A DNA stretch of 64,000 bases, taken from positions 62,001-126,000 of the forward strand of contig CACFLJ010000001.1 in the NCBI GenBank assembly GCA_902567045.1, given 5' to 3'. The translations under genes were made by a program, and so were the position numbers. The notes beneath the pieces are model-generated. The model did not search any database. It worked only from the letters and a program-made list of their open reading frames with translations, and was not told where the DNA came from. Shown piece by piece: positions 29,081 to 37,367 of the stretch. This DNA is from an uncultured Pelagibacteraceae bacterium. Its GTDB lineage: Bacteria; Pseudomonadota; Alphaproteobacteria; Pelagibacterales; Pelagibacteraceae. Every line of letters starts with the position of its first letter. Position 1 is the first letter of the stretch.

Positions 29081-30232
29081 ATGAATTTAAAAGACTGTCA
29101 CAATTTTGGTGATTTTAGAAAATTAGCTAAAAAAAAATTGCCTTCTCCAATTTTTCATTACATTGATGGTGCGGCTGATGATGAGATAACGTATGCTAGA
29201 AATACTAGTGCTTTTGATGATGTTGATTTAGTTCCAAATGTTTTAAGAGGAGTTGAAAATGTTGACCTTTCGACAACAATATTTGGAAAAAAATTGGATT
29301 TACCATTTTACCTAGCACCAACTGCATTACAAAGACTTTTTCATTATGATGGAGAAAGAGCAGTTGGAAAGGCAGCTAAAAAATTTAATACAATGTTTGG
29401 TGTTTCAGCTTTGGCTACGGTTAGTGTAGAAGAAATTTCTGCCATGATTGATACTCCTAAGATGTTTCAATTTTATTTCCACAAAGACAGAGGTTTGAAT
29501 GACTCTTGTTTAGAAAGAGCTAAAGCAGCAAAATTTGATGTAATGGCTTTAACTGTAGATACTATTACTGGAGGAAACCGAGAAAGAGATTTAAGAACTG
29601 GTTTTACATCTCCACCTAAATTAACCTTATCAAGTTTGTTTAGTTTTGCTACTAAGCCTATGTGGGGAATAAATTATATGACAAAAGGTAAATTTGAGTT
29701 ACCTCATCTTCAAGATTTTGTGAAAGAAGGTACAAGCACTAACTCTTCAATTGGGAGTTATTTTTCTACTATGTTAGACCAATCTATGAATTGGAAAGAT
29801 GCTGAAAAACTTTGTTCTCAATGGGGTGGCCATTTTGCTCTTAAAGGTATTATGAGTGTTGAAGATGCAAAAAAAGCTGTAGATATTGGTTGTACTGGAA
29901 TTATGGTCTCAAATCATGGAGGAAGACAACTTGATGGTTCTAGATCTCCTTTTGATCAACTTGCAGAAATTGTTGATGCTGTCGGCGATAAACTTGATGT
30001 TATATGTGAAGGTGGAATTCACAGAGGAACTCATATGTTAAAAGCATTATCCTTAGGCGCTAAAGCTTGTTCAGGCGGTAGACTTTACCTTTATGCTTTA
30101 GCTGCAGCAGGTCAAGCAGGAGTGGAAAGAGCACTAAATCAATATAAAACTGAACTGCAACGAGATATGAAACTTATGGGTTGCACAAAAATCAGTGACC
30201 TAAACAGAAGTAACTTAAGATTCAGAGTATAA
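29081..30232 (+). CDS. FMN-dependent alpha-hydroxy-acid oxidase (LldD/GOX family), copy 1
   Basis: FRKLAKKKLPSPIFHYIDGAADDEIT...LAPTALQRLFHYDGE...SNHGGRQLDGSRSPFDQL. Confidence 0.94.
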   Translation: MNLKDCHNFGDFRKLAKKKLPSPIFHYIDGAADDEITYARNTSAFDDVDLVPNVLRGVENVDLSTTIFGKKLDLPFYLAPTALQRLFHYDGERAVGKAAKKFNTMFGVSALATVSVEEISAMIDTPKMFQFYFHKDRGLNDSCLERAKAAKFDVMALTVDTITGGNRERDLRTGFTSPPKLTLSSLFSFATKPMWGINYMTKGKFELPHLQDFVKEGTSTNSSIGSYFSTMLDQSMNWKDAEKLCSQWGGHFALKGIMSVEDAKKAVDIGCTGIMVSNHGGRQLDGSRSPFDQLAEIVDAVGDKLDVICEGGIHRGTHMLKALSLGAKACSGGRLYLYALAAAGQAGVERALNQYKTELQRDMKLMGCTKISDLNRSNLRFRV

Positions 30233-31383
30233 TGAGTCTACGCAATTGCTATAACTTTGATGATTTTAGAAAGTTAGCAAAAAAAAAACTTCCTGCACCT
30301 ATTTTTCATTATATAGACGGAGGAGCAGACGATGAAGTTACAATGAATAGAAATACAGATTCATTTAATGACTGTGATCTAATTCCAAATATTTTAAATA
30401 GTGTTGGTGAACCTGATTTAAAAACAGAGGTCTTTGGAACAAAGATGGATATGCCAATTTTTTTATCTCCTACCGCGATGCAAAGTTTATATCACCCAGA
30501 TGGAGATAAAGCTTCCGCTCGTGCCGCAGAAAAATTTGGTACGATATACAGTATGTCTACTATGGCTTCCTTTTCTATTGAAGAAATTGCAAATCTCTCA
30601 AGTGGCCCAAAAATTTTCCAATTATATATTCATAAGGATCAATCAATAACTAATGACCTAATTGATAGATGTAAAAGAGCAAACTTCAACGGAATGTGTA
30701 TTACAGTTGATACTATTGTTGCTGGAAATAGAGAAAGAGATCATAGAACAGGTTTTACAACACCACCAAAATTTACGTTAGATAGTTTAATGAGTTTTGC
30801 TATGAGACCACAGTGGGTCTTTAACTATTTTACGCATAAGAAATTTGAATTAGCAAATCTTAAGGATAAAGTTGATAAAGGCACAAATATTGCCCAATCT
30901 GTTATGGGATATATAAATGAGCAATATGATCCTGCAATGAATTGGAAAGATGCAGAGTATTGTATAAAAAAATGGGACGGCCCAATTGCACTTAAAGGAG
31001 TTATGTCAGTTGATGACGCTAAAAGAGCTATAGATATTGGATGTACAGCCGTAATGATATCAAACCATGGTGGAAGACAACTCGATGGATCTAGGTCTCC
31101 ATTTGACCAAGTAAAAGCTATAAGGGATGCTGTTGGAGATAAATTAGAGGTAATTTTAGATGGTGGAGTTAGAAGAGGGACACATGTTCTTAAAGCATTA
31201 GCAGCGGGTGCGACAGCTTGTAGTTTTGGTAAAGCATTTTTGTTTAGTTTAGGGGCTGGTGGCCAACAAGGAGTAGAGAGATTACTTCAAAATATGCATG
31301 ATGAAATAAGACGTAATATGATATTGATGGGATGCAAAAGTATAAGAGACTTAGATGAGTCCAAAATCATTTATAGAAGATAA
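30232..31383 (+). CDS. FMN-dependent alpha-hydroxy-acid oxidase (LldD/GOX family), copy 2
   Basis: Same length (383 aa) and strongly similar along its length to the preceding gene; SNHGGRQLDGSRSPFDQV. Confidence 0.94.
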   Translation: MSLRNCYNFDDFRKLAKKKLPAPIFHYIDGGADDEVTMNRNTDSFNDCDLIPNILNSVGEPDLKTEVFGTKMDMPIFLSPTAMQSLYHPDGDKASARAAEKFGTIYSMSTMASFSIEEIANLSSGPKIFQLYIHKDQSITNDLIDRCKRANFNGMCITVDTIVAGNRERDHRTGFTTPPKFTLDSLMSFAMRPQWVFNYFTHKKFELANLKDKVDKGTNIAQSVMGYINEQYDPAMNWKDAEYCIKKWDGPIALKGVMSVDDAKRAIDIGCTAVMISNHGGRQLDGSRSPFDQVKAIRDAVGDKLEVILDGGVRRGTHVLKALAAGATACSFGKAFLFSLGAGGQQGVERLLQNMHDEIRRNMILMGCKSIRDLDESKIIYRR

Positions 31384-31449
31384 ATAATTTTAATTAATAG
31401 ACATATTAAATCTTTTCAGTTAGTTTTTCTTTTTTTAAAAAATAAAATT

Positions 31450-32616
31450 ATGAAACTTGCTAAAAATTTAGAAAATTTAGGAACAGAGTCTGCATTCAGT
31501 GTACTAGCAGAAGCTAAAGCATTAGAAGCAAAAGGAAACCCAATGATACATTTGGGATTAGGTCAACCAGATTTTAAAACACCAAAACATGTAGTTGAAG
31601 CAGCTAAAAAAGCTTTAGACGATGGTCATCACGGATATGTCATGTCAAACGGAATTCCAGAGTGTAGAGAAGCCGTAACAAGATGGATAAAAAAACGATA
31701 TGACGCAACTATAGATGCTGAAAGAATTTTAATTATGCCAGGTGGAAAGCCGACAATGAGTTATGCAATTCAATGTTTTGGCGAACCAGGAGCAGAAATA
31801 ATTCATCCTACACCTGCTTTCCCAATTTATGAGTCGATGATAAATTATACTGGTTCTACTCCAGTCCCCTATGATCTTACTGAAGATAAAGATCTTAAAT
31901 TTGATCCAGATAAAATATTATCTTTAATTACTGACAAAACTAGATTGTTAATTTTAATTAATCCAAATAATCCTACGGGTAGTTTTGTCGAAAAATCAGT
32001 AATAGATTACTTTGCAAAAGAATTAGAAAAATATCCGCATGTCACTATTTTAAGTGATGAAATTTATAGTAGACAAATTTTTGACTATAAAGAAATGCCA
32101 TCATTTTTTCATTACGAAGCACTAAAGGATAGATTAATTGTTTTAGAGGGTTGGAGTAAAGCTTATTCGATGACAGGTTGGAGACTAGGGTGGAGTTATT
32201 GGCCCAAAGAAATGGTTGCCCATGTAAATAAATTACTCATCAATAGTGTATCTTGTGTGAACGCAGCAGCACAATTTGCAGGGATTGCAGCTTTAGATGG
32301 TCCAGATGATTCAATTAATGATATGTTAGATAAATTCACTTTAAGAAGAAATTTAATTCATAAAGGTTTGAATGATTTACCTGGAATAGAATGTAGTCTT
32401 CCTGGTGGAGCTTTTTACGCTTTTCCAAACGTCAAAGGCACTGGCATGACAGGTGCAGAATTTTGCAAAAAAGCAATGCATGAAGCTGGTGTTGCAATAG
32501 TACCTGGAACAGCATTTGGACAAACATGCCAAGACTACGTAAGATTTAGTTTTGCCGCATCTAGAGATAACATACAGCAGGCCTTAGAAAATATAGGTAA
32601 GATGCTTTCTAAATAG
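31450..32616 (+). CDS. PLP-dependent class I/II aminotransferase
   Basis: HLGLGQPDFKTPKHVVEAAKKAL...NPNNPTGSFVEK...LEGWSKAYSMTGWRLGW. Confidence 0.93.
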   Translation: MKLAKNLENLGTESAFSVLAEAKALEAKGNPMIHLGLGQPDFKTPKHVVEAAKKALDDGHHGYVMSNGIPECREAVTRWIKKRYDATIDAERILIMPGGKPTMSYAIQCFGEPGAEIIHPTPAFPIYESMINYTGSTPVPYDLTEDKDLKFDPDKILSLITDKTRLLILINPNNPTGSFVEKSVIDYFAKELEKYPHVTILSDEIYSRQIFDYKEMPSFFHYEALKDRLIVLEGWSKAYSMTGWRLGWSYWPKEMVAHVNKLLINSVSCVNAAAQFAGIAALDGPDDSINDMLDKFTLRRNLIHKGLNDLPGIECSLPGGAFYAFPNVKGTGMTGAEFCKKAMHEAGVAIVPGTAFGQTCQDYVRFSFAASRDNIQQALENIGKMLSK

Positions 32617-32653
32617 GCTGTATTTTTAAAAGATTTTTCTGTAATATTTACTT

Positions 32654-34027
32654 ATGAATGAGATTGTACAAACAGAATTGAAAAAAATCTTTAACGGAAG
32701 ATTTTCAACCTCAGAGTCCACTCGAGCAAATTATGCAAGGGGTGAAGATACGTATGATCCAATTCTTTCAAAAGCTGTAGTATTTCCAGAAACAAATGAG
32801 GAAGTTTCTCAACTATTAAAATTATGTAACGAACACAAAATACCAGTCGTTCCATTTGGTACAGGCACTTCTTTAGAAGGTCACGTCGTGGGAAATCAAA
32901 ACGGTATTACTATTTCTCTTGAAAAAATGAATAAAGTTTTAAGTGTCAATGCTGAAGACTTTGATTGTAGAGTTCAAGCAAATGTTACAAGAAAACAATT
33001 AAATGAATATTTAAGAGAGGACGGAGTTTTCTTTCCAATAGATCCAGGTGCGGATGCCGCTCTTGGTGGAATGGCAGCAACGTCAGCTTCAGGAACAATG
33101 GCTGTTAAATATGGAACTATGAGAACTGTAATTTCAGGTCTGACAGTTGTTCTTCCAAATGGAGATATTATTAAAACAGGAGCTAGAACAAAAAAAACTT
33201 CAGCTGGATATAATCTAACAAATTTATTTATAGGTTCAGAGGGAACACTTGGAATAATTACTGAGGTACAATTAAGATTATCACCAATACCTGAAAGCAT
33301 AATGAGTGCGGTTTGTTATTTTCCAGATTTAGACTCTGCAGTAAAAGCTTCTCAAGAAGTTATTCAGTATGGTGTTCCAATTGCAAGAATTGAAATGCTT
33401 AATAAAGATCAAATGGAAATTAGTATTAAGTACTCTAAATTAGATAATATAAAAGCGTCACCTACTCTATTTTTTGAATTCCATGGAAGTGAAGCTTCAA
33501 ATAACGAAAATATAGGAATTGTAGAAGAAATTTCAAAAAGTAATGGTGGAAGTGATTTTCAATGGGCGTCTTCTCCTGAGGAGCAAAAAAAATTATGGAA
33601 AGCAAGACACGATGTTTACTATTCCGTTAAAGCTTTGGGAAATGATATGAAAGTTTATTCAACAGATGTTTGTGTACCAATCTCTAGATTAGTTGAGTGT
33701 ATTTCTTGGGCAGAAAAAGAAGTGCAAAAGTTGGGGCTGACCGCTCCAATGGTAGGCCATGTTGGTGATGGAAATTTTCATTCTATTGTTCTTTATGATC
33801 CAGATGATGAAGATAAACAAAAAAGAATAAGACAATATAGCGATGATTTAATTAATAAAGCTCTTGAACTTGAAGGAACTATAACTGGAGAACATGGTAT
33901 AGGACTTCAAAAAAAACATTACTTACTTAGAGAACATCCGGATAATGTGCCAGTTATGAAATCTATTAAACGATCAATAGATGTAAATAATATAATGAAT
34001 CCTGGTAAAATTTTCGATTTAAATTAA
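32654..34027 (+). CDS. FAD-binding oxidase, GlcD/D-lactate dehydrogenase-like
   Basis: VVPFGTGTSLEGHVVG...DPGADAALGGMAATSASGTMAVKYGTMR...GSEGTLGIITE...GHVGDGNFH...GEHGIGLQKKHYL. Confidence 0.93.
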   Translation: MNEIVQTELKKIFNGRFSTSESTRANYARGEDTYDPILSKAVVFPETNEEVSQLLKLCNEHKIPVVPFGTGTSLEGHVVGNQNGITISLEKMNKVLSVNAEDFDCRVQANVTRKQLNEYLREDGVFFPIDPGADAALGGMAATSASGTMAVKYGTMRTVISGLTVVLPNGDIIKTGARTKKTSAGYNLTNLFIGSEGTLGIITEVQLRLSPIPESIMSAVCYFPDLDSAVKASQEVIQYGVPIARIEMLNKDQMEISIKYSKLDNIKASPTLFFEFHGSEASNNENIGIVEEISKSNGGSDFQWASSPEEQKKLWKARHDVYYSVKALGNDMKVYSTDVCVPISRLVECISWAEKEVQKLGLTAPMVGHVGDGNFHSIVLYDPDDEDKQKRIRQYSDDLINKALELEGTITGEHGIGLQKKHYLLREHPDNVPVMKSIKRSIDVNNIMNPGKIFDLN

Positions 34028-34036
34028 TTTATTTTA

Positions 34037-34990
34037 ATGAAAAAAATATTGGTCACTAGAAGATTGTTAAGATCTTGTGAGGATAAAGCAAAAGAAATCT
34101 TTGAAGCAAATTTAAATCTTAATGATGAACTATATTCACAAAAAAAATTAATTGAAATGAGTGAAGGATGTGATGGAATACTATCAGCTTTAACAGATAA
34201 GTTAGATGCTGAAACAATTAATCAATTACCAGACTCAGTTAAAATACTTTCTAATTTTGCAGTTGGATTTGGAAATATTGATTTAGAGGCTGCAAAAAAA
34301 AAGGGAATAACTGTAACTAATACTCCAGATGTTTTAACTGATGCAACAGCAGAAATAGGAGTCCTGTTAATTCTTGGTGCTTGCAGAAGGGCTTCTGAGG
34401 GAATTGAAAGAGCTAGAGAAGGTGGATGGGTTTGGTCAGCAGATTTATTAATTGGAAAACAACTAACAGGCACAAGATTAGGAATTTTAGGAATGGGTAG
34501 AATTGGGCAAAAAATTGCAAAAGTTGCTAAATCTCTTGGAATGATAATTCATTATCATAACAGATCAAAATTAAGTGAAGATAAAGAGCAAGGTGCAATT
34601 TACCATGATAATTTAAAAGATCTTTTATCAGTATCAGATGTCTTATCTGTTTGTTGTCCAGCATCAAAAGAGACAATTGATATGATTAATAAAGATACAA
34701 TCGAATACTTACCTAAGGGCGCAGTAGTTACGAATGTAGCAAGAGGAGATATAATTGAAGATGAGGCGATGGTTGATGCACTAGATAGAAGAAAAGTTTA
34801 TGCAGTTGGGTTAGATGTTTATAAAAATGAGCCAAATTTAAATAAAGGCTACTACAAACATAAAAGTGCATTTATACTTCCTCATTTAGGCAGTGCTACA
34901 AAGGAAACTAGAACAGCCATGGCAAATTTGGCCATAGATAACTTAGATGAGTACTTTAAAACAGGAAACTGTAAAAACAAAGTCAATTAA
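34037..34990 (+). CDS. D-2-hydroxyacid dehydrogenase / glyoxylate reductase
   Basis: VGFGNIDLEAAKKKGITVTNTPDVLTDATAEIGVLLIL...LGILGMGRIGQKIAKVA...NVARGDIIEDEAMVDAL. Confidence 0.94.
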   Translation: MKKILVTRRLLRSCEDKAKEIFEANLNLNDELYSQKKLIEMSEGCDGILSALTDKLDAETINQLPDSVKILSNFAVGFGNIDLEAAKKKGITVTNTPDVLTDATAEIGVLLILGACRRASEGIERAREGGWVWSADLLIGKQLTGTRLGILGMGRIGQKIAKVAKSLGMIIHYHNRSKLSEDKEQGAIYHDNLKDLLSVSDVLSVCCPASKETIDMINKDTIEYLPKGAVVTNVARGDIIEDEAMVDALDRRKVYAVGLDVYKNEPNLNKGYYKHKSAFILPHLGSATKETRTAMANLAIDNLDEYFKTGNCKNKVN

Positions 34991-35066
34991 CAATCTCAAG
35001 TTGTATTAAGTCTTTTTGTCATCATTTTTAAAATGACTCTAAGTTACATTTATGTTTAATTGTCAT

Positions 35067-35080
35067 TAGTTAATTAACTA
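35067..35080. promoter_or_regulatory. Perfect palindrome tagttaattaacta immediately upstream of dctP RBS
   Basis: 14-nt perfect inverted repeat, just 5' of the gaggag RBS (35083-35088); candidate operator. Confidence 0.3.
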
Positions 35081-35094
35081 TAGAGGAGAAATAA

Positions 35095-36228
35095 ATGATT
35101 AAAGACAAAAAATCTTTGAAGGTAAAAAAATCACCTTCAAGACGTAAGTTCTTTAAAGCTGCTGCTGCAACTGGTGTTGCTGCTGTTGCTGCATCATCTT
35201 TGGCTGCTCCAGCTGTTGCTGCTGAAAGAATAGAAGCATCAATGGTTGCTACTTGGGGAAGAGATTTTCCAGGTCTAGGAACAGGAGCTCAAAGATTTGC
35301 ACAAAGAATAACAGACATGAGTGACGGTAGAATACAAGTTACTTACTATGCTGCTAACGAAAGAGTTAAAGCATTTGACTCATTTGATGAAGTAGCATCT
35401 GGTAACTCACAAATGTATCATGCCGCTGACTATTACTGGGTAAAGAAAAATCCTGCATGGGGTTACTTTACAGCAGTACCTTTTGGTTTCACTTACACTG
35501 AAATGAATGCTTGGATCAGATTTGCTGGTGGTCAGGAGTTATGGGACGAACTAGCAGATGGTTTTGGTCTTAAAAACTTCATGTGTGGTGATACAGGAGT
35601 TCAAATGGGTGGATGGTTTAACAAAAAAATCAGAAGTCCAAATGACTTTAAAGGTTTAAAAATGCGTATGCCTGGTTTAGGTGGGCAAGTAATTGGTAAA
35701 CTTGGAGGATCTCCAGTTTCACTTCCTGGTGGACAGATTTACGAAAACTTAGTTTCTGGTGCAATTGATGCAACAGAGTGGGTTGGTCCGTGGAATGATG
35801 AAGCTATGAAATTCCAAGAAGCTGCTAAATACTACTACTATCCTGGTATGCACGAGCCTGGATCAATGTTAGCATGCGGAACTAATAAGTCTTGGTTCAC
35901 AAGCTTATCTAAATCTGACCAATTATTAATCGAAGCTGCTGCAGCAATGGAAAATGACGTTATGATGTCTGAGTACAATGCTAAAAATGGTGCAGCACTT
36001 GCAAGATTGATTAATGATCATGGTGTTAAACTAGAGAAGTTTAGCGACAAGGTTTATGATGGTTTTGGAAAAGCAGCAGAGGAAGTCTTTGAAGAGACAA
36101 GAGCGAGTAGTGGTCTTGCAGAAAGAATCCATACTAGTTTCTTAAAAGCTAGAAAAGAAATTGGTGCTTGGACAAACCTTTCAGACTCACCTTACATTCA
36201 GCAAAGAAATAGAGTGCTAGGAATGTAA
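35095..36228 (+). CDS. TRAP transporter substrate-binding protein (DctP family), Tat signal
   Basis: N-terminal SRRKFFKAAAATGVAAVAASSLAAPAVAAE (twin-Arg motif); GLKMRMPGLGGQVIGKLGGSPVSLPGGQIYENLVSGAIDATEWVGPWND. Confidence 0.95.
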   Translation: MIKDKKSLKVKKSPSRRKFFKAAAATGVAAVAASSLAAPAVAAERIEASMVATWGRDFPGLGTGAQRFAQRITDMSDGRIQVTYYAANERVKAFDSFDEVASGNSQMYHAADYYWVKKNPAWGYFTAVPFGFTYTEMNAWIRFAGGQELWDELADGFGLKNFMCGDTGVQMGGWFNKKIRSPNDFKGLKMRMPGLGGQVIGKLGGSPVSLPGGQIYENLVSGAIDATEWVGPWNDEAMKFQEAAKYYYYPGMHEPGSMLACGTNKSWFTSLSKSDQLLIEAAAAMENDVMMSEYNAKNGAALARLINDHGVKLEKFSDKVYDGFGKAAEEVFEETRASSGLAERIHTSFLKARKEIGAWTNLSDSPYIQQRNRVLGM

Positions 36229-36248
36229 TTACGTCTTTTATGTAATTA

Positions 36249-36278
36249 AAAAGGGCCCTTAATTGGGCCCTTTTTTTT
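36249..36278 (+). terminator. Rho-independent terminator / attenuator aaaagggcccttaattgggccctttttttt
   Basis: GGGCCC stem with flanking A/T pairs, loop ttaatt, followed by T8; lies between dctP and the TRAP permease genes. Confidence 0.93.
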
Positions 36279-36317
36279 AGTTTTATAAAAGTAAAAATCT
36301 AGTATTTAAAAAGGTCA

Positions 36318-37367
36318 ATGGACGAAAAAAACAAAAGTATTCATCTTTACTTAAGAATTTTAAGTTATTCAGTAATAGCTTTTACTTTAGCTTTTTTATT
36401 AAACAACCTTCTTACTGTTTGGGCTGAATGGCCTGGTGTAAAAAAAATTTTCTCTCACTACGAATTGTTTGGTTATAAGCAAAAAATATTGGAGGGCTCA
36501 GACCTAAATCTTGGCTATATGCAAGTTGGATTATATCTGATTTGTATAGGACTTCTGATTTTTTATGTATTTAAAACATATTCCCAAACTTTAGAAACAG
36601 ATTCAGCAATATTATCAAAATTTTCAGCTTACATAGTGAGGTCATCTTTTTGGGCAGTATTCTTAGTTGGTTTGGCTGATTTTATTATATCTTTTATGGT
36701 TGTTGAAAGATTATGGGAAACAATATTTAGTCCGGAAGTTAAAGCCTTTATGGTGAAAGCTCCAGAAAGAATAACATTTATACATTTTCCAATTATTGCT
36801 GTTTCATTTATTATTGGTTATTTTACAAAATCTGTTGGTTTTATTTGGTTGGCGGTTTTAGTAGTCTTAAGTGAATTTTTTATAGTTTTATCTAGATTTA
36901 TATTTTCTTACGAACAAGCTTTTCAAGGTGATCTTGTAAGGTTTTGGTACGCTGCATTATATTTATTTGCAAGTGCTTATGCATTAATTCATGAGGGTCA
37001 TGTTAGAGTTGACGTTCTTTATTCCACTTTTAGTGAAAGAAAAAAAGCATGGACTAATGCAATTGGTTCTGCAGTACTTGGAGTACCACTTTGTTTAATT
37101 GTTATATTTTTAGGTTTAAATGGTAAAGCAAGTATTATTAATGGACCGGTAGTTGCTTTTGAGGTCACTCAGCAAGGTTCTAATGGATTATATTTACTTT
37201 ATTTAATGGCAGTGTATCTAGCAGTATTCGCTATTACGATGTTGTTACAGTTCACAAGCTTTTTTATGGGTAGCAGTTACAAACTTCTGTTGAATGAGAA
37301 TGAAACGAAAGTTTCAGATGTGAATAATACAAACGAAGTAAATGTAGAAAATATGGAAAGCCAATAG
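36318..37367 (+). CDS. TRAP transporter small permease subunit (DctQ-like) with N-terminal extension
   Basis: C-terminal half has the DctQ signature ALIHEGHVRVDVLYSTFSERKKAW; the N-terminal ~150 aa adds extra TM segments. Confidence 0.88.
   Translation: MDEKNKSIHLYLRILSYSVIAFTLAFLLNNLLTVWAEWPGVKKIFSHYELFGYKQKILEGSDLNLGYMQVGLYLICIGLLIFYVFKTYSQTLETDSAILSKFSAYIVRSSFWAVFLVGLADFIISFMVVERLWETIFSPEVKAFMVKAPERITFIHFPIIAVSFIIGYFTKSVGFIWLAVLVVLSEFFIVLSRFIFSYEQAFQGDLVRFWYAALYLFASAYALIHEGHVRVDVLYSTFSERKKAWTNAIGSAVLGVPLCLIVIFLGLNGKASIINGPVVAFEVTQQGSNGLYLLYLMAVYLAVFAITMLLQFTSFFMGSSYKLLLNENETKVSDVNNTNEVNVENMESQ

Noticed and set aside
32974-34473. Antisense ORFs 32974-33300 and 34222-34473
   Set aside because: Opposite strand of well-conserved dehydrogenase genes; no supporting features.
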